From Hoeflea prorocentri (GTDB lineage: Bacteria > Pseudomonadota > Alphaproteobacteria > Rhizobiales > Rhizobiaceae): 64,000 bases of DNA. The translations under genes were made by a program, and so were the position numbers. Positions 8,350 to 17,025 of the stretch are shown one piece after another (position 1 is the stretch's first letter; each line of letters opens with the position of its first letter). The notes under the pieces were generated by a model, which was given only the letters and a program-made list of their open reading frames with translations, was not told where the DNA came from and did no database searches. The stretch is from assembly GCF_027944115.1 (NCBI RefSeq), contig NZ_JAPJZI010000001.1:1240001-1304000 (forward strand), written 5' to 3'.

Positions 8350-8961
8350 ATGCTGCTTTACGATGGCGGACGCGCGCCCAATCCGCGTCGGGTACGGATA
8401 TTTCTTGCCGAAAAGGGGATTGAGGTTCCCCTAAAGCCCGTCGATATGACGGCGCTCGGCCACAAATCGGAGGAAATCACTGCGCTCAACCCCTATCAGC
8501 GGCTACCGGTCCTGATGCTTGATGACGGGACGGTTCTGACCGAAACCGTTGCGATCTGCCGGTATTTTGAGGAACTGCATCCCGAACCGCCCCTCATGGG
8601 CATCGATGCCCTGGATCGTGCAAAGGTTGAAATGTGGAACAGGCGCATGGAATTCGGGCTCTTGAGTTTTGTCGCCATGGCTTTTCGCCATACCCATCCG
8701 GCAATGGCCGAGTGGGAAGTGCCGCAGGTTAAGGAATTTGGTGAAGCGAACCGTCCCAAAGCTCTGAAAGAAATGGATTTTTTGGATAGGGAGTTGGCGG
8801 ACAGGGCCTTCGTAACGGGCGATCGATACACAATTGCCGATATAACCGCGATGATGGGGATGGATATGCTCAAGCCGGCGCGTATTGATCGTCCCGTTCA
8901 CCTTGAGAACCTGATGCGCTGGTATGAAAGCGTGTCCTCACGACCCAGCGCCTCAGCCTGA
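8350..8961 (+). CDS. Glutathione S-transferase family protein
   Basis: A 203-residue protein with an N-terminal thioredoxin-like domain (LLYDGGRAPNPRRVRIFLAEKG) and the cis-Pro and Glu-Thr positions in LPVLMLDDGTVLTETVAICRYFEE, followed by an all-helical C-terminal domain with the N-capping box FVTGDRYTIADI. These are standard GST features. The start at 8350 is preceded by GGGAGA. It is eight bases upstream of the UDG-fold gene and probably co-transcribed with it. Substrate unknown. Confidence 0.9.
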   Translation: MLLYDGGRAPNPRRVRIFLAEKGIEVPLKPVDMTALGHKSEEITALNPYQRLPVLMLDDGTVLTETVAICRYFEELHPEPPLMGIDALDRAKVEMWNRRMEFGLLSFVAMAFRHTHPAMAEWEVPQVKEFGEANRPKALKEMDFLDRELADRAFVTGDRYTIADITAMMGMDMLKPARIDRPVHLENLMRWYESVSSRPSASA

Positions 8962-8969
8962 TCGTTCCG

Positions 8970-9596
8970 ATGGCTTCATTGTCGCTGGAAACACTTTTGC
9001 AGGATATCAGGGCGTGTCGCGTTTGCCGGGACATGCCGAGATATGGTGCGGCGCTTCCCCATGAGCCCCGGCCTGTCTGTGTGGCGAGCGGCACGGCCCG
9101 GGTGCTGATCGCCGGGCAGGCGCCCGGTACACGGGTGCATGAGAGCGGTATCCCATTCAATGATCCTTCCGGCGACCGGCTGCGCGGCTGGATGGATGTA
9201 GACCGGGAAACCTTCTACGATGGCGGACGTATCGCCATTGTGCCGATGGGGTTTTGTTTTCCGGGCCTTGATGCCAAGGGTGGTGACCTGCCTCCGCGCA
9301 AGGAGTGCCGGGAGCTTTGGCACGATCGCGTAATCGGCGCACTTCCCGATATTCGCCTCGCTCTTGTCATCGGCCAGTATGCTCATGCCTATCATCTTGG
9401 CCCGCACCGCGAAAAAACGCTGACGGCAACCGTACTTAATTGGCGGGCTATGCGTAGTGCCGTGCCCGGTTTCGTCACCTACGCGTTGCCGCACCCGTCC
9501 TGGCGCAACAATATCTGGCTCAAGAAAAACCCGTGGTTTGAGAGCGAACTGCTTCCGGCCTTGCGTGCTGATCTGGTGAGTATATTGGAATCCTGA
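8970..9596 (+). CDS. Uracil-DNA glycosylase superfamily protein
   Basis: A 208-residue protein of the UDG fold. Motif one is LIAGQAPGTRVHESGIPFND near residues 47-66, followed by GDRLRGWM. The closing loop ALPHPSWRNN near 175 corresponds to the HPSxxN motif of the superfamily. Cysteines at positions 16 and 19 (CRVC), in FCFPG and in RKECREL could bind an iron-sulfur cluster as in family 4/5 enzymes; this is inference. It may excise damaged bases, but members of this subfamily are mostly uncharacterised. Confidence 0.82.
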   Translation: MASLSLETLLQDIRACRVCRDMPRYGAALPHEPRPVCVASGTARVLIAGQAPGTRVHESGIPFNDPSGDRLRGWMDVDRETFYDGGRIAIVPMGFCFPGLDAKGGDLPPRKECRELWHDRVIGALPDIRLALVIGQYAHAYHLGPHREKTLTATVLNWRAMRSAVPGFVTYALPHPSWRNNIWLKKNPWFESELLPALRADLVSILES

Positions 9597-9625
9597 TCGC
9601 ATTGAGTGGGGAGAATTGTTATTTT

Positions 9626-9672
9626 TTAGAAAAATTATCTCCAGTATTCCAAATTTGGGATTGATTTTCTAA
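9626..9672 (+). promoter_or_regulatory. AT-rich palindromic operator region upstream of the Lrp gene
   Basis: The 154-base gap before the Lrp-family gene is strikingly AT-rich compared with its surroundings. It holds a perfect 10-base palindrome CCAAATTTGG (9649-9658) flanked by the inverted pair TTAGAAAA (9626-9633) and TTTTCTAA (9665-9672). Lrp/AsnC proteins bind such degenerate AT-rich palindromes and usually control themselves, so autoregulation is a reasonable inference. Confidence 0.5.
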
Positions 9673-9750
9673 TTTTCTGTGCGATTTAGAGGTGAGTACA
9701 GGGATTGTCGAGGCCGGGCCAGCAGCCCGCTTCATATTTGGAGATTACCG

Positions 9751-10242
9751 ATGGACCGACTTGACCGAAAAATTCTGCGGCTGTTGCAGGAGGACTCGAC
9801 CCTTGCGGTAGCTGATATTGCCAAAAAGGTCGGATTGTCGACCACACCCTGCTGGCGGCGCATCCAGAAACTGGAGGAAGAAGGTGTGATCCGGCGTCGC
9901 GTTGCACTGCTGGATCAGACGAAGATCAATGCAAGCGTAACGGTGTTTGTCGCCATTCGCACCAATTCGCACTCACATGAATGGCTGCTGCGTTTCTCTG
10001 AAGTCATCAGCGAGTTTCCGGAGGTTGTCGAATTCTACCGTATGAGCGGTGATGTCGACTATCTCCTGCGGGTGGTCGTGCCCGATATTGCCGCCTATGA
10101 CGCCTTTTATCAGCGCCTGATCAAGAAAATCGAAATTCGCGACGTCTCGTCCTCCTTTGCCATGGAGCAGATCAAATACACGACGGAACTGCCGCTCGAT
10201 TATATGGTGCTTGAGGGCGGGCGCGCGTCGGAGCCGGCCTAA
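9751..10242 (+). CDS. Lrp/AsnC family transcriptional regulator
   Basis: A 163-residue regulator with an N-terminal winged helix-turn-helix (LDRKILRLLQEDSTLAVADIAKKVGLS with the recognition part TTPCWRRIQKLEEEGVI) and a C-terminal RAM/ligand-sensing domain from about residue 65 (VTVFVAIRT, then FYRMSGDVDYLLRVVVPD). ATG at 9751 is chosen because the conserved MDRLDRK start is there and GGAG lies upstream. These proteins usually sense amino acids. No target operon is adjacent in the same direction; the neighbour downstream is convergent. Confidence 0.93.
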   Translation: MDRLDRKILRLLQEDSTLAVADIAKKVGLSTTPCWRRIQKLEEEGVIRRRVALLDQTKINASVTVFVAIRTNSHSHEWLLRFSEVISEFPEVVEFYRMSGDVDYLLRVVVPDIAAYDAFYQRLIKKIEIRDVSSSFAMEQIKYTTELPLDYMVLEGGRASEPA

Positions 10243-10250
10243 GAAGAGGT

Positions 10251-10982
10251 CTATCGCCCGGCGGTCTTGGCCTTTTCCGCCTTGGCGGCAAGCCTATCCA
10301 GGGTTTTTTGACTGGTCAGTTCCTTCACCGCATCGCGTCCGATCCACCGGGGCGTAGGGTCGGGCCTTGCTTCCAGTTTGCGTGCAAGGTCCAGGGCCGG
10401 GCCGTGCAGTTCCATCGATCTTTTGCCGATTTGCCGAAGGGCCCAGTTGACGGCCTTCTTCACAAAATTGCGCTCGTCGGTCGCATGCTCTTCGATCAGC
10501 GTGAGCCATGCGGCGATTTTGCTATCGGGCTCCTTTTTCAGATGGACCGCGCCCCAGGCGATCATTGCGAATGCGGTGCGGCGGACGAACTCGCGCTCGT
10601 CGGCGGCGAACGGCGCGATGAGCGCGTCATGCAGCCTGGCCTCGATGAACAGGCCGGCGGCATGGTCGACCACTTCCCAGGAATTGAACTCCTTTGCCCA
10701 GTTTCGCGCCTGATCGGCTGTTACCTCTTTCGGATCATCGCTGAAACAGGCAAGCAGACGGGCTTCTCGGATTCCAGTTTTCCAGAGCGCCAATGCGCGA
10801 TCATGATTGCGCTTGATTTTGCGGGCGAGGGGGCGCAGTTCGGCATTGCGGATACCGAGCGCCTTGCTTGTGTCAATGCCGAAGCGGGCCATACCCTCTT
10901 TCTCGTCGGCGACCGCATGAGCATGCAGCCAATCGACAACCTGCTGGCAATCCCAATCGGGTGCAGGCTCGCGGCCTGCCAT
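10251..10982 (-). CDS. DNA alkylation repair protein (AlkD-like HEAT-repeat family)
   Basis: A 243-residue, almost wholly helical protein. The stretch MARFGIDTSKALGIRNAELRPLARKI and later LWKTGIREARLLACFSDDP and FVRRTAFAMIAWGAVH match the DNA alkylation repair family built of HEAT-like repeats, whose AlkD members remove N3- and N7-alkylpurines. The C-terminal W-x-GRDAVKELTS region is also typical. It follows the dehydrogenase gene by one base on the same strand, so translation is probably coupled. Confidence 0.88.
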   Translation of the reverse strand: MAGREPAPDWDCQQVVDWLHAHAVADEKEGMARFGIDTSKALGIRNAELRPLARKIKRNHDRALALWKTGIREARLLACFSDDPKEVTADQARNWAKEFNSWEVVDHAAGLFIEARLHDALIAPFAADEREFVRRTAFAMIAWGAVHLKKEPDSKIAAWLTLIEEHATDERNFVKKAVNWALRQIGKRSMELHGPALDLARKLEARPDPTPRWIGRDAVKELTSQKTLDRLAAKAEKAKTAGR

Positions 10983-10983
10983 G

Positions 10984-11853
10984 TCAGCGCTCCAAACGGG
11001 CCAGCAGGGAGGATGTATCCCAGCGGTTGCCGCCCATCTTTTGGACCTCCCGATAGAATTGGTCGACTAGGGCGGTCACTGGCAGGCTGGTGCCGTTGCT
11101 TCGGGCTTCGTCGAGCACGATGGCCAGGTCCTTGCGCATCCAGTCCACGGCAAAACCATGGTCGTAATGGCCTTCATTCATGGTCTTGTAGCGGTTCTCC
11201 ATCTGCCAGGAACCGGCTGCTCCCTTGGAGATCACCTCGATCACCTTTTCAATGTCGAGGCCGGCCGCCTTTCCGAAATGGATGCCTTCGGCGAGACCCT
11301 GCACGAGCCCGGCTATGCAGATCTGGTTGACCATTTTTGTGAGTTGGCCGCTGCCGACCTCGCCCATAAGGCCAACCATTTTTGCGTAGCATTCGATAAC
11401 CGGCCGCGCATTTTCAAAGGTTTGGCTGTCGCCTCCGACCATGACGGTGAGGGCGCCGTTCTGTGCGCCGGCCTCGCCGCCGGATACCGGTGCATCGAGG
11501 AAGCCAAAGCCTCGCTGAGAGGCTTCGGCGTGAAGCGCGCGGGCAACTTCTGCCGATGCCGTGGTGTTGTCGATGAAGATGGCACCGGATTTCATGCCGT
11601 GAAAGGCGCCGTCGGGGCTCGTTGCGACGCTGCGGAGATCGTCGTCATTGCCGACACAGGCGAATACGTAGTCCGCTTCCGATGCGGCTTCGCGAGGCGT
11701 TTGAGCGGATGATCCGCCGAATTCGGCGACCCATTTGTCGGCTTTTGCGCCGGTGCGGTTATAGACCGTGACGTCGTGTCCGCCCCGCGTGCGCAGGTGA
11801 CCTGCCATATGGTAGCCCATAACGCCCAGTCCGATGAAAGCCACTGTTGCCAT
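10984..11853 (-). CDS. NAD(P)-dependent beta-hydroxyacid dehydrogenase (3-hydroxyisobutyrate dehydrogenase family)
   Basis: A 289-residue oxidoreductase with the Rossmann motif FIGLGVMG (7-13), the substrate-binding block LDAPVSGGEAGA (119-130) and the catalytic lysine K173 in GQLTKMVNQ. This places it with 3-hydroxyisobutyrate, tartronate-semialdehyde and succinic-semialdehyde reductases. Sequence does not fix the substrate. AAGGG lies upstream of the ATG at 11853. It is upstream of and adjacent to the AlkD-like gene and divergent from the penicillin acylase gene. Confidence 0.9.
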   Translation of the reverse strand: MATVAFIGLGVMGYHMAGHLRTRGGHDVTVYNRTGAKADKWVAEFGGSSAQTPREAASEADYVFACVGNDDDLRSVATSPDGAFHGMKSGAIFIDNTTASAEVARALHAEASQRGFGFLDAPVSGGEAGAQNGALTVMVGGDSQTFENARPVIECYAKMVGLMGEVGSGQLTKMVNQICIAGLVQGLAEGIHFGKAAGLDIEKVIEVISKGAAGSWQMENRYKTMNEGHYDHGFAVDWMRKDLAIVLDEARSNGTSLPVTALVDQFYREVQKMGGNRWDTSSLLARLER

Positions 11854-11909
11854 CCGTTATGCCCTTCTGCAAAGTGCTTGTGTTTTTGATGCCTGAAGGA
11901 AATAAATCA

Positions 11910-14369
11910 ATGCGGCGGATCATCAAAGTCCTTGTCAGATTTATTTTTATTGCGATTCCGTTGCTTATCGTCGCTGCAGGTGGCGGCTATCTCTGGATGG
12001 CCCGTTCATTGCCCCCGGTTTCCGGATCCATGACCGTCGAACAATTGTCCGACACTGTAACGGTTGCCCGCGATGAAAACGGCGTACCGCACATAACCGG
12101 CACGTCCATTGCCGATGTCTTTACCGGGCTCGGTTTTGCCCATGCGCAGGACCGGCTCTGGCAGATGGAAGTCGTCCGTATTGCAGCACAGGGACGCCTT
12201 TCGGAGCTGTTTGGCGAGACTACCGTAGACAGTGATATCTGGCTTCGCAGCATGGGTCTGTTTGAGGCGGCCAAATCATCCTACGAGATGTTGCCGCAGG
12301 AGACCCGCGATGCTGTCGAGGCCTATACGAACGGGGTCAATGCGTGGATGGCAAGGCAAGGGCGCACCTTCGCATCGAAACTGCCGCCAGAGTTTGTCAT
12401 ACTCGGACATACGCCCGAGCCCTGGGAGCCTGAGCATTCGATTGCGGCCCTGAAGATGATGTCTGTCACGCTTGGCAAGAATGCATCGGCCGAGGTCATG
12501 CGGCTGGCCTTTGCGCGGTTGGGATTTTCATCGGATGAAATCGAAGATTTGCTGCCTCTTTTGCCGGGCGATGAGGCACCTGCGCTGCCGGACCTTTCGG
12601 CACTTCTAGAACTGCCTTCCGGTCCCATTGAGGTCTCAGCTGGCAGTGAGCCTTCCGCCGGGCCGGTGCTGGCATTGCTTGATCACCGCAACAAGGGTGC
12701 GTCAAACAACTGGGTGCTCTCCGGTTCGCGCACAAAGAGCGGTCAGCCGATCCTCGCAAACGACCCGCATCTATCCCTTTCGGCACCCTCGATCTGGTAT
12801 CTTGCTCATCTCAGGGTGGAGGGCGATGGAGATGCGCGTAATTTCATCGGCGCATCGACACCAGGTTCGCCGCTGATTCTTCTTGGCCGCAGCGACAAGG
12901 TTGCCTGGGGATTTACCAATACCGGATCAGATGTTCAGGATATCTTCATTGAAAAGACCAATCCGGACAATGATGACGAATATCTTACTCCGGATGGCTG
13001 GCAATCGTTTACCAGCCAGGAGGAGATTATCCGGATACGCGGTGGCGGGGAGCGCAGGTTCATGCGCCGCTTGACCCGGCACGGGCCGGTGCTTCCGCCG
13101 TCTTATCTCAATATCGGCCGGTACCTGCCGGACAACACGGTCGCGGCCCTTCAGTGGGTCGCCCTTGCGGCCGACGACACGACCATGGATAGCGGTATTC
13201 AGGTGCTGAGTGCTGCAACTGTTGATGAGTTCCAGGCAGCCATGGCGGATTATGTCACCCCCATGCAGTCGATGGTTGTTGCCGATACGTCTGGCAATAT
13301 CGGTCTGATTATACCCGGCCGGGTGCCGATCCGTGATCCGCGCAATGCGGTAATGGGCCGGGCGCCGGTGCCGGGCTGGGACAGTCTCTATGACTGGAAA
13401 GGCAGTATTCCCTTTGAGGGGCTGCCCCGTGAAAACAACCCGCCGGGCGGCGCGATCGGAACAGCAAATACAAAGATTGTCGGGCCGGACTATCCGTATC
13501 TTCTGACCCTGGACTGGGAAGAGCCGTGGCGTCAGAAGCGGGTCGATCAACTCATCGTCGACAACCGGACGCCGCAGACGATTGCGATGACGCATGATGC
13601 CCAGGCAGATGTGCTTTCGCTGGCTTTTGCCGAGCTTGCTCCTGAGATGATCGCACTCATCGATGGCAGGGACGGCATTGATGGTGACGTGCTTGCAGAG
13701 CTGAAAAGCTGGAACTACGACATGGTTCGCGACAGCAGCGCGCCGCTTGTTTTCATGGCATGGTTTCGCGAGAGCATGATCGGTGTTTTTCGAGACGATC
13801 TCGGCCCATCCTTCGACCATTGGTTCAAGGCGCGCGCCAATGTCATGCTCAACGTCCTGAATGGCGAGACCAAGCGCGAATGGTGTGACGATGTCTCGAC
13901 AATCGGCAAGGAAAGCTGCGCGGATGTTCTTGCCGCCGCATTGAACCGGGCTCTTGTCGATCTGCAGCAGCGTTACGGCGAAGACCGAGCCAAGTGGAGC
14001 TGGGGCGAAGCGCACCTTTCAGCGGGCGCGCACACGCCTTTCACGCAGATTGAGCCGCTGAACCGCCTGTTTGACGTGCAGGTGCCGAGCGCTGGCGGGC
14101 CATTTACCCTTGACCGCGGCGTGACGCGTCTCAACAAGGACAAAACACCCTTTATCAATGCCAGCGGGTCAAGCTTCAGGGGCATTTATGATTTTGAGGA
14201 TCTTGACCGGTCGACATTCATTCAAACCACTGGTCAGTCCGGCAATCCGTTTTCGAAACACTACCGCGATTTCGCGGTTCCATGGTCGAATGTCGAAGCC
14301 ATCACCATTCCTGCCGACCCGATGCTTTATGAACCGGGGATCGTCGGTGTCTGGCGATTGTCACCATAG
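11910..14369 (+). CDS. Penicillin acylase family (Ntn hydrolase) protein, membrane-anchored
   Basis: An 819-residue precursor. The N-terminus has a basic start and one long hydrophobic helix (about 8-30) that looks like an anchor rather than a cleaved signal. The alpha region includes DENGVPHI and FAHAQDRLWQME. The autoprocessing site precedes S265 in KGASNNWVLSG, which would become the N-terminal nucleophile of the beta chain; LANDPHL follows. Family members hydrolyse amide bonds of beta-lactams, acyl-homoserine lactones or other N-acyl compounds. ATG at 11910 follows GAAGGA; an earlier in-frame ATG at 11847 would overlap the divergent dehydrogenase start. Confidence 0.9.
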   Translation: MRRIIKVLVRFIFIAIPLLIVAAGGGYLWMARSLPPVSGSMTVEQLSDTVTVARDENGVPHITGTSIADVFTGLGFAHAQDRLWQMEVVRIAAQGRLSELFGETTVDSDIWLRSMGLFEAAKSSYEMLPQETRDAVEAYTNGVNAWMARQGRTFASKLPPEFVILGHTPEPWEPEHSIAALKMMSVTLGKNASAEVMRLAFARLGFSSDEIEDLLPLLPGDEAPALPDLSALLELPSGPIEVSAGSEPSAGPVLALLDHRNKGASNNWVLSGSRTKSGQPILANDPHLSLSAPSIWYLAHLRVEGDGDARNFIGASTPGSPLILLGRSDKVAWGFTNTGSDVQDIFIEKTNPDNDDEYLTPDGWQSFTSQEEIIRIRGGGERRFMRRLTRHGPVLPPSYLNIGRYLPDNTVAALQWVALAADDTTMDSGIQVLSAATVDEFQAAMADYVTPMQSMVVADTSGNIGLIIPGRVPIRDPRNAVMGRAPVPGWDSLYDWKGSIPFEGLPRENNPPGGAIGTANTKIVGPDYPYLLTLDWEEPWRQKRVDQLIVDNRTPQTIAMTHDAQADVLSLAFAELAPEMIALIDGRDGIDGDVLAELKSWNYDMVRDSSAPLVFMAWFRESMIGVFRDDLGPSFDHWFKARANVMLNVLNGETKREWCDDVSTIGKESCADVLAAALNRALVDLQQRYGEDRAKWSWGEAHLSAGAHTPFTQIEPLNRLFDVQVPSAGGPFTLDRGVTRLNKDKTPFINASGSSFRGIYDFEDLDRSTFIQTTGQSGNPFSKHYRDFAVPWSNVEAITIPADPMLYEPGIVGVWRLSP

Positions 14370-14392
14370 GCCGGGCCTGAACCGGACGTGCG

Positions 14393-15223
14393 CTAGCGCT
14401 TCAGATGTCGGGTGAGACGCCGCTCGAACCAGTTCCACAGGTTACGCAGAGCTTCGACGATAATCAGATAAAAGATTGCCGCCCAGATATAGGTCTGGAA
14501 ATCGAAGGTGCGGGAATAGGCGCGACGCGTTTCACCGAACAGGTCAAAGACCGTGATGATGGCAACAATGGCCGATCCCTTGATCATCAATATGATCTCG
14601 TTGCCATAGGGGCGCAGGGCAACGATCATTGCCTGTGGAATAATGATCTTGCGATAGGTCTGAAGCCGCCCCAGGCCCAAGGCCCGCGCACCCTCGAACT
14701 GCCCGCGCGGAACGCTTTGGAGGGCGCCCCGCAATATCTCGGCCTGGTAGGCGGCGGTATTGAGCGTGAAGGCAAGGATGGCGCAATTCCACGGGTCGCG
14801 GAAGAAGCCCCACAGACCGATGGCTTCAAGCTGAGGCCGAAACTCGCCGAGCCCGTAGTAGATCAGGAAGAGCTGTGCGATCAGCGGCGTTCCGCGGAAA
14901 AAGTACACGTAGCCATAGGCCGGAACCGAAAACCAGCGGCGTGACGACATACGGCCCATGGTGACCGGCACGGACAGGATTGCCCCAAGGAAGACCGAAA
15001 TGGCGACCAGCGTGATCGTCACGCCGAGGCCCGAGAAATAGCGCGGTGCGTATCGCTCGATCTTTTCCGGATCCCACTCCGCCACAAGAAAGAGAATAAT
15101 CCCGACACCGACAACAAGCCATAAAGCCATTGCCGCCGTGCCGGCCGTGCGGGCGACGGTCCAGGGACGCGGCGGCAGAGGTGGGGGCGCCTTTGCCTCG
15201 ATCATGTTGTCGGATACGCTCAT
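14393..15223 (-). CDS. Polar amino-acid ABC transporter permease (HisM-like)
   Basis: A 276-residue inner-membrane permease. It has an extra N-terminal helix (about 30-50) before the HisMQ domain, then the family stretch YVYFFRGTPLIAQLFLIYYGL and the EAA loop GALQSVPRGQFEGARALGLGR near residue 185. It would pair with the permease encoded just upstream, which it overlaps by four bases. No ATPase gene follows: the next gene is the convergent penicillin acylase. Confidence 0.92.
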   Translation of the reverse strand: MSVSDNMIEAKAPPPLPPRPWTVARTAGTAAMALWLVVGVGIILFLVAEWDPEKIERYAPRYFSGLGVTITLVAISVFLGAILSVPVTMGRMSSRRWFSVPAYGYVYFFRGTPLIAQLFLIYYGLGEFRPQLEAIGLWGFFRDPWNCAILAFTLNTAAYQAEILRGALQSVPRGQFEGARALGLGRLQTYRKIIIPQAMIVALRPYGNEIILMIKGSAIVAIITVFDLFGETRRAYSRTFDFQTYIWAAIFYLIIVEALRNLWNWFERRLTRHLKR

Positions 15224-15933
15224 ACCCGAACCCCCGATTTCTCAACCTTTCGTTCGATTGCGCCAATGACAATCGATGAGAGGATCGCAAGGACCAGAAA
15301 CAGCAGGCACGCGATGCCGAAGAAGAGAAATGCCTCCTTGCTCACCCGTGCTGCAATGCCAGCCTGGCGAAGGATATCCGGGAGTCCGATAACCGATACA
15401 AGCGCCGTTTCCTTCAGCAGGATCATCCACAGATTGCCGAGCCCCGGCAGTGCAATGCGGATGAGCTGGGGCAGGATGATCTTGATCATCGTCTGCACTT
15501 TGCCAAGCCCGAGTGCGTAACCGCCCTCATACTGCCCGGCCGGGATGGCGCGGAAGGCCGAGAGGAAAACCTCGCTGGCAAAGGCTGAAAAGACGACACC
15601 GAGGGCGATCATTCCGGCAAGGAAAGAGTTGATCTCGATGGCGGCTTCATAGCCCATCGCCAGAAGCAATTGCCGGATACCGATCTGCAGCCCGAAATAG
15701 ACGAGGAACAGCGTGAGCAGTTCCGGCAGGCCGCGAAAAATCGTCGTATAGATTTCTGCCGCCATACGCAGAGCGCCTTCATCGCTCTGTTTGGCGAGCG
15801 CCAGAAGGAAGCCGACGAGCAAACCGAGAGGAAGCGTTGCCAGAGCAAGGCCTACAGTGACCAGAACTCCGGAGGCGATCTGATCGCCCCATCCATCCGG
15901 ACCGAAACTCAGAAGGGTCAGGGTCTCTTGCAT
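15220..15933 (-). CDS. Polar amino-acid ABC transporter permease (HisQ-like)
   Basis: A 237-residue inner-membrane permease with about five helices, the family motif IYTTIFRGLPELLTLFLVYFG near 65-85 and the EAA loop AFRAIPAGQYEGGYALGLGK near 130-150 that docks on the ATPase. It is the first permease gene after the binding-protein gene, from which it is separated by 92 bases holding a strong stem-loop. Likely substrates are basic amino acids (lysine, arginine, ornithine, histidine) or opine-like compounds. Confidence 0.93.
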   Translation of the reverse strand: MQETLTLLSFGPDGWGDQIASGVLVTVGLALATLPLGLLVGFLLALAKQSDEGALRMAAEIYTTIFRGLPELLTLFLVYFGLQIGIRQLLLAMGYEAAIEINSFLAGMIALGVVFSAFASEVFLSAFRAIPAGQYEGGYALGLGKVQTMIKIILPQLIRIALPGLGNLWMILLKETALVSVIGLPDILRQAGIAARVSKEAFLFFGIACLLFLVLAILSSIVIGAIERKVEKSGVRV

Positions 15934-15973
15934 ATTATTCTTGTTTATCGAGCATAATGCTCATTCCCCTTAT

Positions 15974-16003
15974 GGAAACGGCGGGTGTAAGCCCGCCGTT
16001 TCC
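15974..16003 (-). terminator. Intra-operon stem-loop between binding protein and permeases
   Basis: A perfect 12-base-pair hairpin: GGAAACGGCGGG (15974-15985) pairs with CCCGCCGTTTCC (15992-16003) around a six-base loop. There is no long T-run after it on the minus strand, so it is more likely a partial terminator or an RNA 3'-end protector that keeps binding-protein mRNA more abundant than permease mRNA, as known for other ABC operons. Confidence 0.7.
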
Positions 16004-16025
16004 TTGTCTTCAAGCGTAATCGCGA

Positions 16026-16814
16026 TCAGTCGCCATACACGTCAAATTCAAAATACTGATCGTTGATTTCCTTGTATTTTCCGTTCTCACGCAGAGCGAT
16101 GATCGCCGCATTGAACTGCTCGCGCAGCTCATCTTCACCCTTGCGGATGGCGATGCCCGCGCCAGGTCCGTTGATGACGGGATCGGGTGTCAATGTGCCC
16201 AATATCTTACAGCACGCACCGTCATCGGTCTTCAACCATTCTGACAGGACGATGACGTCATCTATCACGGCGTCAATGCGGCCATTGGCGATATCCAGCT
16301 TGTACTCATCCGGTGTCGGATAAAGACGAACTTCAACCGACGGTATTTTTTCCTCAGCATAGTTGGAGTGCGTGGTCGCGCTCTGTGCACCAAGGACTTT
16401 TCCGCTAAGGCCGGCATCCGTTGCCTCTGTAATATCAGAGTCTTTCGGAACGGCGATGGCGGGTGGCGAGTTGTAGTACTTGTCAGAGAAGTCGACCTTC
16501 TCTTTGCGCTCTTCCGTTATCGACATCGATGCAATAACCGCGTCGAATTTTCCGGCAATAAGCGATGGGATCATACCGTCCCAGTCATTGGTGACGAACT
16601 CGCACTTTACCTTCATTTCTTCGCAAAGCGCGTTGGCGATATCGATATCGAATCCCTCAAGCTTGCCGTCCGACGTCAGATTATTGAACGGCGGATAGGC
16701 GCCCTCGGTGCCGATCTTAATTGTTTTTGTGTGATCATCAGCCTGTGCTGCGCCCATGGAAATGGCCAGCGCAGCCGCTGAGGCGGCGAGGGTAAGGTAC
16801 TTTGAGATACGCAT
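16026..16814 (-). CDS. Polar amino-acid ABC transporter substrate-binding protein
   Basis: A 262-residue periplasmic protein with a signal peptide (MRISKYLTLAASAAALAISM, cleavage after AQA near residue 25). The mature part has the SBP family 3 marks IGTEGAYPPFNNL, LEGFDIDIANALCEEM, DWDGMIPSLIAGKFDAVIASMSITEERK and the closing FDVYGD. This is closest in style to lysine/arginine/ornithine or octopine binding proteins. AGGAAGGA lies upstream of the ATG at 16814. It heads the transporter operon; the 211-base upstream gap should hold the promoter. Confidence 0.93.
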   Translation of the reverse strand: MRISKYLTLAASAAALAISMGAAQADDHTKTIKIGTEGAYPPFNNLTSDGKLEGFDIDIANALCEEMKVKCEFVTNDWDGMIPSLIAGKFDAVIASMSITEERKEKVDFSDKYYNSPPAIAVPKDSDITEATDAGLSGKVLGAQSATTHSNYAEEKIPSVEVRLYPTPDEYKLDIANGRIDAVIDDVIVLSEWLKTDDGACCKILGTLTPDPVINGPGAGIAIRKGEDELREQFNAAIIALRENGKYKEINDQYFEFDVYGD

Positions 16815-17025
16815 GGTGATCCTTCCTAACATTGTGCCTTGATTGTTGATATTGGTGGCACATTCAAACGGGTCCCCAATGTCCCGTATTGGCGGCGATA
16901 TTCCCACTGTTTTCAAACAAATTGCAACTGCAAAATTGCTGCGGAACGCATGGTTTTGCGCATTTCGAGGCCACCAGGCGGACAATACAGGCCGGATCGG
17001 GCCGATAAGGCGGCTCGGACGGCAA

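Noticed and set aside
11847-11909. Upstream start that extends the penicillin acylase by 21 codons
   Set aside because: It would overlap the start of the divergent dehydrogenase and lacks a ribosome site, whereas ATG 11910 has GAAGGA and begins the anchor helix.
12927-14015. 362-codon open frame antisense to the penicillin acylase gene
   Set aside because: A shadow frame without family motifs or a plausible start; the sense strand carries the catalytic motifs.
16845-16870. Sigma-54-like TGGCAC element upstream of the amino-acid binding protein
   Set aside because: The GC of the -12 element is missing at the required distance and the orientation points away from the transporter gene.
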